From assembly GCF_021654035.1 (NCBI RefSeq), contig NZ_JAJPDW010000008.1, forward strand, positions 1-64,000: a DNA stretch of 64,000 nt. Direction: 5' to 3'. Below, one piece after another: positions 35,618 to 43,310 of this stretch. This DNA comes from Microbacterium aurantiacum (GTDB taxonomy: Bacteria > Actinomycetota > Actinomycetes > Actinomycetales > Microbacteriaceae). Made by a program: the position numbers and the translations under genes. The notes beneath the pieces were generated by a model. That model searched no databases. It was not told the DNA's origin and saw only the letters and a list, made by a program, of their open reading frames with translations. How positions within the stretch are numbered: position 1 is the stretch's first letter; every line of letters begins with the position of its first letter.

Positions 35618-37186
35618 TCACTCCTTCGTGGATTCGGGGATGCCGGCGCGGGCGACCGCCCCGGAGCTGACGAGCGCGGCCACCCGCTCGAGGTCGGGCG
35701 AGAGGAAGCGGTCCGTGCCGGGGCCGTCGATGCCGGCATCCCGCAGCAGAGCGCGGACCCGGGCGGTGCGCGGCGCCGGAGCGAGCGGGGCGCGGAGGTC
35801 CAGGGCGCGGGCCGCGGTGAGCACCTCGATGCCGAGCACCCGGGCGAGCCCGTCGACGCCGCGGCGGAGCTTCCGACCCGCCGCCCATCCCATCGACACG
35901 TGATCCTCCTGCATCGCCGAGGACGGGATGGAGTCCACGGATGCCGGGACCGCGAGGCGCTTGAGCTCGGAGACGATCCCGGCGGCGGCGTACTGCGCGA
36001 TCATCAGGCCCGAGTCCACCCCGACCTCGTGGGCGAGGAAGGGCGGGAGTCCGTGACTGCGGGCAGGATCCAGCGCACGGTCGGTCCGCCGCTCCGAGAT
36101 CGAGGCGAGGTCAGCGACGGCGATCGCGAGGAAGTCCAGAACGTAGGCCACGGGGGCGCCGTGGAAGTTGCCGTTGGAGCGCACCTGACCGTCGGCGGTG
36201 AGCACCGGGTTGTCCACGGCGGACAGGAGTTCCCGGTCGGCGACGCGCCGTGCGTGATCGAGGGTGTCGCGCGCGGCGCCGTGCACCTGCGGAGAGCAGC
36301 GGAGCGAGTACGCGTCCTGCACCCGGGTGCACGCGGCGGGATCGCGGTGCGAGCGGACGATCTCGGAGTCGGCGAGGAGGGCGCGGAGGTTCGCGGCCGA
36401 CCGCGCCTGACCGTCCTGAGGGCGCAGCGCCATGAGGTCGGCGGCGAACACCGCGTCGGTGCCGAGCTGGCTCTCCACCGACATCGCCGCCGCGACATCG
36501 GCGGTCTCCAGCAGCGTCTCCAGGTCGGCGAGAGCGAGGAGGAGCATCCCGAGCATGCCGTCGGTGCCGTTGATGAGGGCGAGGCCCTCCTTCTCCGCCA
36601 GGATCAGCGGACGGATGCCGGCCTCGGCGAGCGCGGCCGCGGCATCCGTCATCACACCGTCGGCGTCGCGCACCTCTCCCTCCCCCGTCGCGGCGAGCGC
36701 GACGTGCGACAGCGGCGCGAGATCGCCCGAGCAGCCGAGCGAGCCGTACTCGCGGACGACGGGCGTGATGCCGGCGTTGAGCATCGCGGCGTAGGTCTCC
36801 GCGACGACCGGACGCACACCCGTGCGACCGGTGGCGAGGGTCTGCAGGCGCAGCAGCTGAAGCGCGCGGACGACCTCGCGCTCGACCTCCGCTCCGGTGC
36901 CCGCCGCGTGCGAGCGGATGAGGCTCGCCTGCAGGGCGACCCGGCGCTCGGCGGGGATGAAGGTCGTCGCGAGCGCGCCGAATCCCGTCGAGATGCCGTA
37001 GTGCGGGCGGGCGTCCTCGGCGAGCGCGTCGATCACCGCGCGGGAGGCGGCCATGCGCGACCGGGCAGCCGCGCTCACGACCACTGGAGCATCGTGACGC
37101 GCGACGGCGACGACGTCCGCGGGCCGCAGCGTGGCGTCGCCGATCTCGACGGTGCGCGCGGACGGGGAGGCGACGGCGGTGCTCAT
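35618..37186 (-). CDS. hutH: Histidine ammonia-lyase
   Basis: First enzyme of histidine breakdown, eliminating ammonia to give urocanate; 522 residues. The electrophilic MIO group is made from the inner tripeptide, here Cys-Ser-Gly in [13 protein letters not shown] rather than the more common Ala-Ser-Gly. [10 protein letters not shown] (Tyr loop), NGTDGMLG and [17 protein letters not shown] complete the active site. ATG at 37186; 87 bp of non-coding DNA upstream contains a CRP-like palindrome. Heads hutH-hutU-hutI. Confidence 0.95.
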   Translation of the reverse strand: MSTAVASPSARTVEIGDATLRPADVVAVARHDAPVVVSAAARSRMAASRAVIDALAEDARPHYGISTGFGALATTFIPAERRVALQASLIRSHAAGTGAEVEREVVRALQLLRLQTLATGRTGVRPVVAETYAAMLNAGITPVVREYGSLGCSGDLAPLSHVALAATGEGEVRDADGVMTDAAAALAEAGIRPLILAEKEGLALINGTDGMLGMLLLALADLETLLETADVAAAMSVESQLGTDAVFAADLMALRPQDGQARSAANLRALLADSEIVRSHRDPAACTRVQDAYSLRCSPQVHGAARDTLDHARRVADRELLSAVDNPVLTADGQVRSNGNFHGAPVAYVLDFLAIAVADLASISERRTDRALDPARSHGLPPFLAHEVGVDSGLMIAQYAAAGIVSELKRLAVPASVDSIPSSAMQEDHVSMGWAAGRKLRRGVDGLARVLGIEVLTAARALDLRAPLAPAPRTARVRALLRDAGIDGPGTDRFLSPDLERVAALVSSGAVARAGIPESTKE

Positions 37187-37236
37187 GGGTCGATCTCACC
37201 GCAGCGCCGCCGCCGAGCGAAGGCCTGCACGGCATC

Positions 37237-37254
37237 CTGTGTCTGAGATCACAG
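37237..37254. promoter_or_regulatory. CRP-like palindrome upstream of hutH
   Basis: CTGTG, 8 nt, CACAG, matching the TGTG-N8-CACA core of CRP/GlxR sites, 50 bp before the hutH start. cAMP-receptor control of hut genes is known in other bacteria; here it is inferred from the site only. Confidence 0.5.
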
Positions 37255-37273
37255 ACTCCCGCCGGGAACGCGG

Positions 37274-39289
37274 TCAGGCGGGCAGGACGATCGCGAACGC
37301 GGAGCCGCGCCCCACTTCGCTCGTCACGGTGAGCGTGCCGCCCATCGCCTCGATCAGGCGCCGACTGAGGGTCAGACCGAGTCCCGTGCCCTCGTACTTT
37401 CGCGAGAGGGACGAGTCCCCCTGCTCGAAGGGCTCGAAGATGCGCTCGAGATCGTCGGCGGCGATCCCGACGCCGGTGTCCCACACGGTGACCCGCACCT
37501 CATCGTCCGCATGGCGGGCGCGCACGCCGATCGTGCCGCCGGCGGGGGTGAACTTGACGGCGTTGGCGAGCAGATTGATCAGCGCCGCACGGAACCGCAC
37601 CGCGTCGACCCGGATGCACGGCAGCTCCGCCGGGACGTCGACGACCACCGAGAGCCCCCGGCGGACCGCGAGATCATCGACGACACCCCGCGCCTCGGCG
37701 ACGATCGGGGCCACGTCGCACGCGGACAGCACAGGGTCCCCCCGCCCCGACTCCTCCTTCGCGAAGTCGAGGATCGTGGTGATCACCTCGAGCAGGTGGC
37801 GTCCGCTGTCGCCGATCTGGGTCACGAACGCCCGCTGGCGATCGGTCAGAGGGCCGTAGATCTCGCGGTCGAGGACGGAGCTGAGTCCGATGACCGCGGT
37901 GAGGGGCGACCGGAGCTCGTGGCTGACGCCCGCGAGCAGCTCGTCTTTCGCCCGTGCGGCGTTCTCCGCGGTGTCCCGCGCGTCGCGGAGCGCCGACTCG
38001 ATCTCCTTGTGCGCGGCGATGTCGCGCACGATGACGGTCGTGACGTCGTCGTCGTCGTAGTGCCCCCGGACGAAGGTGACCTCCACCGGGCGGACGACGC
38101 CGTCGAGTCCGCGCAGCTGCATCTCCATGCTCGTCCCGGTGTCGACCGCGTGCGCGGCGCGCCGCACGTACGACCGGGCGTGGCCCGGCGGCAGGAACGC
38201 CCAGACTCGGGCGCCGATGAGATTCGCTCGGCGAGCCCCGACGAGTTCCCGGGACGCGCGGTTGGCCAGCACGATCCGGCCGTCGGCGCGGAAGGTGACG
38301 ATCGCGTCCGCGGCCTCTTCCACGATCAGGCGGTGCAGTTCCTTGTGATGCGCCTGGCGTCGTTCGGCTTCCATCCGTTCGCGGTCGACCGTCGCAGCTT
38401 CCATCAGGCTGCCGACCGTCGCGGCGAGCGGCGCGAGGAAGTGCACCAGCTCCTCGTCGAATCCGCCGTCGCGGTTGGCCAGCGCGACCACCCCCGCCAC
38501 GGCGTCTCCGCGACGGATCGGCACCCCGAGGAACGAATCCAAGCGCGGATGCCCGTCGGGGCGCCCCTCCGCGCGCGGGTCGGTGAGCGGTGTGTTGGAG
38601 ATCACGGGAACGCCGTCTGTGACGACGCGGCCGAAGAGCGTGTCGAGATTGTGGAACTCCATGCCACGCGGACCGTATCGCGCGTACAGCTCGCGGGTGG
38701 TGTCGTTCCAGGAGATGTCGGTCATCGCCCAGGTCCGCAGGAACGGACCGTCGGCGTCGTGGAGGACCTGGGCGATGAACCCGTACGCACTGCCGGTGAC
38801 GCGCAGGAGGTCTTCGAGCAGCCCGTCGAACAGTTCGCCGGCGTCGACGCCCGCCATGTACTGCCCCTGCATGCGGGTCAGGGTGTCCAGCAGCTCGTTC
38901 GAGCGCTGCAGCTGGGAGTCCACGGCGTGGAGTGTCGTGACGTCCTCCATCACCCCCTCGAAGTACGCGATCTCGCCGTCATCTCCGCGCACCGAGTGGG
39001 AACTGATCCGGACCCAGCGCAGTCCTCCGTCGAAGCGTCGGATCTGCAGGTCTTCCACGGGGATGGGCTCTCCGGCCTGAGCGCGCCGGATCAGCCACTC
39101 GCGACGCGCGGGATCGGCGTAGATCTCGCGCGCGTGGATCGCGGCGAGGTCGCCGAACGTCTCGGCGCCGAGGAGACGCACCAGTGCGTCGTTGCCGGCG
39201 ACGAAGCGGCCGTCGATCGTCGTGCGGTACACCGCCAGCGGAAGGCGCAGGACGATGTCGCCGAGGATCTCGGACCGCTGTCCGCTCAT
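37274..39289 (-). CDS. PAS-GAF-PAS sensor histidine kinase
   Basis: Cytoplasmic-looking hybrid sensor of 671 residues without membrane spans. Domains in order: PAS about 12-125 (YRTTIDGRFVAGNDALVRLLG), GAF about 145-300 (SFLGVPIRRGDAVAGVVAL), second PAS about 315-430 (VTFRADGRIVLANRASRELVG), HisKA with phospho-acceptor H457 in VSHELRSPLTAVIG, and HATPase with N576 (LLANAVKF), DTGVGI at 604-609 and GTGLGL at 634-639. All catalytic motifs are intact. It overlaps the end of the HTH-receiver gene by four bases and so is co-expressed with it. The sensed signal is unknown; PAS/GAF sensors read redox, light or small ligands. Confidence 0.93.
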   Translation of the reverse strand: MSGQRSEILGDIVLRLPLAVYRTTIDGRFVAGNDALVRLLGAETFGDLAAIHAREIYADPARREWLIRRAQAGEPIPVEDLQIRRFDGGLRWVRISSHSVRGDDGEIAYFEGVMEDVTTLHAVDSQLQRSNELLDTLTRMQGQYMAGVDAGELFDGLLEDLLRVTGSAYGFIAQVLHDADGPFLRTWAMTDISWNDTTRELYARYGPRGMEFHNLDTLFGRVVTDGVPVISNTPLTDPRAEGRPDGHPRLDSFLGVPIRRGDAVAGVVALANRDGGFDEELVHFLAPLAATVGSLMEAATVDRERMEAERRQAHHKELHRLIVEEAADAIVTFRADGRIVLANRASRELVGARRANLIGARVWAFLPPGHARSYVRRAAHAVDTGTSMEMQLRGLDGVVRPVEVTFVRGHYDDDDVTTVIVRDIAAHKEIESALRDARDTAENAARAKDELLAGVSHELRSPLTAVIGLSSVLDREIYGPLTDRQRAFVTQIGDSGRHLLEVITTILDFAKEESGRGDPVLSACDVAPIVAEARGVVDDLAVRRGLSVVVDVPAELPCIRVDAVRFRAALINLLANAVKFTPAGGTIGVRARHADDEVRVTVWDTGVGIAADDLERIFEPFEQGDSSLSRKYEGTGLGLTLSRRLIEAMGGTLTVTSEVGRGSAFAIVLPA

Positions 39290-39849
39290 CGGCGGGACGG
39301 TTCCATCGTGTTCCGTATCACCTCGGCCAACGTATCCAATTCCACGGGCTTGGAGATCACCGCGTTGCCGAGCGCCGCGGCCCGGGCGAGGATGTCAGGA
39401 CTTTGCGATGCCGTGACGAAGACCACGCGCAGATCGGCGAGATCGGGGATGGCGGGCAGCCGTCGGGCGACGTCCAGCCCGTCGATCCCCGGCATCATGA
39501 TGTCGAGGAAGAGCAGTCGCGGCTTCACCGCGCCGCAGGTCACCAGACCCTCCCAGCCGTTCACCGCCGAATGCACCGAGACGGCACCGCCGAACTCGGT
39601 GGCGGCGGCTTCGACGAGAGCAGCTGTGACGGGATCGTCGTCGATCACCATGACGGCGAATTCGTGCACGATGTCCAGTTCCGCCGCGAGGGCCTCCAGC
39701 GCCGATCGATGCTTCGCGCTCGGTTCGCTCCGACCCCGCTCCCACGCGTTGATCGTGGGGAACGACACCGCCAGGCGGCGGGCGAGGCCCTCTTGGGTGT
39801 CGCCGGTGGCGCGCCGGATGCGGGCGACGAGGTCCGCGCTGGCGATCAT
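39286..39849 (-). CDS. Response regulator with N-terminal XRE helix-turn-helix
   Basis: 187 residues. An XRE/Cro-type HTH occupies about 1-60 (TQEGLARRLAVSFPTINAWERGR), and a receiver domain about 64-185 with acidic pocket D70-D72, phospho-acceptor D116 in FLDIMMPG, T146 and K167 (ISKPVE). In most response regulators the receiver comes first and the DNA-binding domain last, and XRE domains are rarely the output; here the order is reversed. Its stop overlaps the sensor kinase start, making the kinase its obvious partner. Probably controls genes by phosphorylation-dependent dimerisation. Confidence 0.9.
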   Translation of the reverse strand: MIASADLVARIRRATGDTQEGLARRLAVSFPTINAWERGRSEPSAKHRSALEALAAELDIVHEFAVMVIDDDPVTAALVEAAATEFGGAVSVHSAVNGWEGLVTCGAVKPRLLFLDIMMPGIDGLDVARRLPAIPDLADLRVVFVTASQSPDILARAAALGNAVISKPVELDTLAEVIRNTMEPSRR

Positions 39850-39883
39850 GCTCTCGGCCCGCCAGGAGTCATGACGCCCCCGC

Positions 39884-40210
39884 TCACGCGCGCAGCCGCT
39901 GCGGCGAACGGGAGACGCGGAAGTCGCCCTCGTGGCGCGTCTGCGCGAGGACGGTCCGCACGGCGTCGGAGACCTCGACGATCGTCATCGTCCCGGAGTG
40001 GGCGAGCACTGCCTCGCGGGTGCGGACGAGCACCTCCACGGCCGCGGCGTCCATCGACTCGACCTCGGACAGATCGACGTAGACATGAGGGCGCGTGTCG
40101 TCGACGAGGGCGACCACACTCCGTTCGAACTCGTCGACACGGTGCGCGTCGAAGCGCCCGCTGACGGTCACGGCGATGAGCTCCGGCTCCCGGCTGACGG
40201 TGAGATGCAT
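39884..40210 (-). CDS. STAS domain protein (anti-sigma factor antagonist-like)
   Basis: 108 residues covering a single STAS domain: a beta-strand (ELIAVTVSGRFDAHRVDEFE), then the conserved loop VYVDLSEVESMDAAAVEVLV in which the usual phosphorylatable Ser/Thr position reads S in VESMDAAA. Such proteins bind anti-sigma kinases of the RsbW/SpoIIAB type. No RsbW-like kinase is in the window. ATG at 40210 is preceded by GGGAGGGAG. Just upstream of the HTH-receiver/kinase pair (34 bp), so probably one operon of three. Confidence 0.85.
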   Translation of the reverse strand: MHLTVSREPELIAVTVSGRFDAHRVDEFERSVVALVDDTRPHVYVDLSEVESMDAAAVEVLVRTREAVLAHSGTMTIVEVSDAVRTVLAQTRHEGDFRVSRSPQRLRA

Positions 40211-40230
40211 GACGACTCCCTCCCCCGGTA

Positions 40231-40260
40231 CTTTATACGCCTTTATACGCTTTATCACGC
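40231..40260. repeat. Tandem 10-bp repeat CTTTATACGC between STAS and IclR genes
   Basis: Two perfect adjacent copies (40231-40250) and a degenerate third, TTTATCACGC. The period of one helical turn and the position between divergent genes suggest an operator array or a pair of stacked -10 elements (TATAAAG on the minus strand). Confidence 0.6.
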
Positions 40261-40292
40261 GCGAGGGTAGCCCTCTGGCAAGCTGTGACGCG

Positions 40293-41102
40293 ATGAGCAT
40301 CCCCGACCGGCGGGATCGCACGCCGGACAAGCCGCAGGTTCCCGCCGCCGATCAGACACTGCGGATCCTGTCGCTCCTCGCGCGTCAGCGGGGCCCGATC
40401 GCCGCGCAGACCATCACCGCGCACCTCGGCATCCCCCGCTCGAGCGTCTATCACCTGCTGAGGGTGCTGGAGGCTCACGGCTTCGTCGTGCACCTCGCGG
40501 ACGAACGCCGCTGGGGGCTCGGGACCGCCGCCTTCGAACTCGCCGGTGGGTTCGCCCGGCAGGAGCCCCTCGCCCATCTCGGTCGCCCGCTGGTCGCAGC
40601 CCTCGCGGACCGGACGGGCGAGAGCACGCACCTCGCCGTCATGACCGGGCGCGACGTGCTCTACCTCGTCGAGGAGCGGGCGCCGCGCCGGCCCGCGCTC
40701 GTGACCGACGTCGGCGTCCGTCTTCCCGCGCACCTCACCGCGAGCGGTCGCGCGATGCTCGCGGCCCTTCCGCGCGAGCAGGTGCGGGCGCTCTTCCCGG
40801 ATGCGGCCTCGTTCGCCGACCGCACCGGTCGCGGCCCGTCGCGACCCACCGAGCTGCGCGAGGTGCTGCGCGAGGTGCGGGCCCGCGGGTTCGCGACCGA
40901 GGACGGAGAGGTCACGCTCGGGCTCCGGTCGGTGGGCGTCGCCGTGCTCGACCACACCGGATGGCCGGCGGCCGCGATCGCCGTGACGTGGCCGGAGGAG
41001 CTGCCGCGAGACCCGGAGCACCTCGCCGCCGAAGCCGGCCACGCCGCGCGCGAGCTCTCCCGATGCCTCTACGGCACGCCCTCATCCGGGGGCCCCGTCT
41101 AG
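40293..41102 (+). CDS. IclR family transcriptional regulator
   Basis: 269 residues: winged HTH about 20-85 (TLRILSLLARQRGPIAAQTITAHLGIPRSSVYHLLRVLEAHGFV) and a C-terminal IclR effector domain (THLAVMTGRDVLYLVEER, VRLPAHLTASGRAMLAALP, VTLGLRSVGVAVLD). ATG at 40293 gives the usual length. IclR proteins control catabolic operons; the hut operon 3 kb away is an attractive candidate in actinobacteria, but the gene is divergent from the STAS gene, so either target is possible. The stop codon lies inside the first copy of a 17-bp tandem repeat. Confidence 0.88.
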   Translation: MSIPDRRDRTPDKPQVPAADQTLRILSLLARQRGPIAAQTITAHLGIPRSSVYHLLRVLEAHGFVVHLADERRWGLGTAAFELAGGFARQEPLAHLGRPLVAALADRTGESTHLAVMTGRDVLYLVEERAPRRPALVTDVGVRLPAHLTASGRAMLAALPREQVRALFPDAASFADRTGRGPSRPTELREVLREVRARGFATEDGEVTLGLRSVGVAVLDHTGWPAAAIAVTWPEELPRDPEHLAAEAGHAARELSRCLYGTPSSGGPV

Positions 41103-41151
41103 CCCTGAGCCCCGTCTAGCCCCGAGCCCCGTCTAGCCCTGAGCCCCGTCA
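41101..41151. repeat. 17-bp tandem repeat at the iclR stop codon
   Basis: Three adjacent copies of AGCCCTGAGCCCCGTCT (two single-base variants), preceded by a partial copy inside the 3' end of the iclR gene. The stop codon TAG is duplicated with each unit. Confidence 0.75.
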
Positions 41152-41551
41152 TTCCCGTCAAACCCCGGGGCGATTTCGACATGTCATCCCCCGCCGGGGC
41201 CCCAGGCAGCCGGAATCTCCCCGTCGTTTCACGCGCTGACCGCTCAGCCCGCGGGCGCGCGCACCACTACCCCGCCGCCTGCCGGCCCCGGGCGTGGTCG
41301 GCCGCCGCCGCCGTCACCGCGATCGAGGTGCCCCGCGCGACGGCATGACCCCTGGCGCGCGAAGAACGCGGGAGATCCCGGCACGTCGCCCCCTGCCGAG
41401 CCCCTGATGCTCCGGAATCTCCCGCGTTCTCGACGCGTCGACCCCGCTCCGGCGTGCTGCTCCCCGCCACACCGCCGACCGTCGGCACCGCGCGTGGATA
41501 GACGATCCGGCGGCGGTCGGCAACCCCCTGCAGAGCCCCCGGCGACCTGCC
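41152..41551. other. Gene-free stretch with extragenic palindromes
   Basis: No convincing reading frame between the tandem repeat and the promoter at 41552. It holds one complete palindromic element (41363-41430) and, at about 41195-41240, a decayed half-copy recognisable by CCGGAATCTCCCCG followed by a TTTCACGCGCTGA end. Confidence 0.6.
41363..41430. repeat. REP-like palindrome, family 1 copy 1
   Basis: Arms AGAACGCGGGAGATCCCGG (41363-41381) and complement with one mismatch (41412-41430), followed by CGACGCGT. The same arms and the same trailing CGACGCGT occur at 42718-42783 on the other side of the next gene. Confidence 0.7.
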
Positions 41552-41557
41552 TACCGT
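41552..41557 (+). promoter_or_regulatory. -10 box TACCGT, leaderless start
   Basis: TACCGT, 6 nt (GGGGGC), then ATG at 41564. Confidence 0.55.
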
Positions 41558-41563
41558 GGGGGC

Positions 41564-42691
41564 ATGCTCACCGCCGACATCCCGACCCCTGCCGACCTCC
41601 TCGAGCTGATCGATCACCGTCACCCCGTGAGTGTGACGCTGACGATCGCGTCCTCTCCTCTGCCGAGCGACCACGAACGCGTCGCTCTGGGCCTGCGGAA
41701 CGCGATCGACGAGGCCGAACGCCAGATCGCGACGCTGGAGCTGTCCCGCTCCGAGGCGATCGAAGCCGCACGGGTCGTCGAGGAGCTCCGCGGCCTGCTG
41801 GATGACCCGGAGTTCTGGGAGCAGCAGTCCCGCTCGCTCGTCGTGCTCGCCGCGCCCGGGCGCGTGCAGGCCCACCGACTCGCGAACACCGTCACCGACC
41901 ACGTCGCCGTCGGCGATCGCTTCGACACGGGCGCACTCCTGCGCTCGGTCGCGTTCCCGAACCGCGCCTTCGTCGTCCTGCTGTCGCAGGGCTCGGCGCG
42001 CCTCGTCGAGATCGGCCCGGATCACCGGCCGCGGGAGCACGCCCTCGACCTCCCCGACGACCACGCGATGATGCTCGAGAAGACGGCCACCGACGGACAG
42101 GCCGACATCCCCCGCGCCGACGGCGCGACCGGCGACCGCATCGAACGCGAGCGCTATGCCCGTGCCGTCGAAGTGCTCGTGCGCCCGATCGTGCCCGACG
42201 ACGTTCCCGTGATCCTCGCGGCGGCGACCGACCTCGTCCCCGCCTACCGCGCGGTGAACACCCATCCCCTGCTTCTCGAGGACGGCATCTCGGTACACCC
42301 CGAATCGCTCGATGACGAGACACTGTCGGCGGCCGTCCGGGAGATCCTCGACGCCCAGCACGCGCAAGAGCTCGCCGAATGGCGGGAGCATCTCGGCACG
42401 CAGCAGGCCGAGGGCCTCGGCTCCTCCGACCTCGCCGAGGTCGCTCGCGCGGCGACGGCGGCGGCGGTCGCCGAGCTGCTGTTCGACATGGACGACACCG
42501 CCGAAGGCCACATCGACGAGTTCGGCACGATCACGCCGGCACCGGATGCCGGAGCGGCGACCTACGCGCTGGTCGACGAGATCGCAGCCCGGGTGCTCCG
42601 CACCGGTGGGCGCGTCCGCGCCGTCCGCCGCGAGGACCTCGTGGGCGATTCTCCGGTGGCGGCCACGTTCCGCTTCCCCCTCGGCACCTGA
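41564..42691 (+). CDS. Conserved hypothetical, baeRF (release-factor-like) family
   Basis: 375 residues, soluble and acidic. The order of blocks, TADIPTPADLLELIDHRHPVSVTLTI at the start, VVLAAPGRVQAHRLAN in the middle and AELLFDMDDTAEGHIDEFG near the end, resembles the bacterial archaeo-eukaryotic release factor (baeRF) families, which share a fold with eRF1/Pelota but lack a proven role. Assignment is from pattern resemblance only. Leaderless start at ATG 41564. The gene is bracketed on both sides by copies of one palindromic element. Confidence 0.65.
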   Translation: MLTADIPTPADLLELIDHRHPVSVTLTIASSPLPSDHERVALGLRNAIDEAERQIATLELSRSEAIEAARVVEELRGLLDDPEFWEQQSRSLVVLAAPGRVQAHRLANTVTDHVAVGDRFDTGALLRSVAFPNRAFVVLLSQGSARLVEIGPDHRPREHALDLPDDHAMMLEKTATDGQADIPRADGATGDRIERERYARAVEVLVRPIVPDDVPVILAAATDLVPAYRAVNTHPLLLEDGISVHPESLDDETLSAAVREILDAQHAQELAEWREHLGTQQAEGLGSSDLAEVARAATAAAVAELLFDMDDTAEGHIDEFGTITPAPDAGAATYALVDEIAARVLRTGGRVRAVRREDLVGDSPVAATFRFPLGT

Positions 42692-42717
42692 GCCGCACCG
42701 CCCCGGTTTTTCGGTTG

Positions 42718-42783
42718 AGAACGCGGGAGATCCGGGCACCACGCCCACCCCCGGGGTGGGAACGCTGCGGGATCTCCCGCGTT
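42718..42783. repeat. REP-like palindrome, family 1 copy 2
   Basis: Outer arms AACGCGGGAGATCC (42720-42733) and its perfect complement (42770-42783), with an inner perfect hairpin CCCACCCC/GGGGTGGG, then TTCGACGCGT. Same outer arms as copy 1; the interiors differ. Confidence 0.7.
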
Positions 42784-42828
42784 TTCGACGCGTGAGCCGC
42801 GGGCCGAGGCCCGGCGGTCCCGCGCGGG

Positions 42829-43305
42829 TCAGTCGACCTGGACGACCGTTCCTCCGGTGAGGGCGACGAGCTGGTCGAAGGTCAGCGGAAACACCGTGTG
42901 AGGCGTCCCACCGGCGGCCCAGATCTCGTCGTAGTCCGCCAGGTCGCGGTCGACGAGCGTCTCCAGCGGCGCGGGGTGCCCGGTGGGGGCGACTCCGCCG
43001 ATCGCTTGACCGGTCGCGGCGCGGACATCGTCGGCGCTCGCGCGGGTGATCCGCGTCCGTCCGATCCGCTCCGCCAGGGCTGCGGTGTCCACGCGGTGGG
43101 CGCCGCTCGTCATGACGAGGAGCGGTTCGCCGTCGGCGAGGAACACCAGACTGTTGGCGATCGCTCCGACCTCGATCCCGAGGGCGGCGGCGGCGAGGGC
43201 GGCGGTGGAGGCGGCATCCGGGAGCACGACGATCTTCCCGGGGATGCCGGCTTCGGCGAGGCGGTCGGCGACGATCCGGCTGCGCGGGTGGAGGTTGTCG
43301 GTCAC
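42829..43305 (-). CDS. YbaK/EbsC-type aminoacyl-tRNA deacylase
   Basis: 158 residues, YbaK/prolyl-tRNA-synthetase-associated domain that removes mis-charged amino acids from tRNA. Family blocks: AIANSLVFLADGEPLLVMTSGAHRVD, QAIGGVAPTGHPAP (the GGVxPxG motif) and WAAGGTPHTVFPLTFDQLVALTGG. GTG at 43305 gives the usual start NLHPRSRIVADRL; a TAGGCT box 7 nt upstream lies in the end of the preceding gene. Amino-acid specificity cannot be read from sequence. Confidence 0.9.
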   Translation of the reverse strand: MTDNLHPRSRIVADRLAEAGIPGKIVVLPDAASTAALAAAALGIEVGAIANSLVFLADGEPLLVMTSGAHRVDTAALAERIGRTRITRASADDVRAATGQAIGGVAPTGHPAPLETLVDRDLADYDEIWAAGGTPHTVFPLTFDQLVALTGGTVVQVD

Positions 43306-43310
43306 GGTGT

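Noticed and set aside
41101..41151. CRISPR-like repeat array
   Set aside because: Units are 17 bp and directly adjacent without spacers; this is a simple tandem repeat. No other repeat-spacer array or cas gene was seen in the window.
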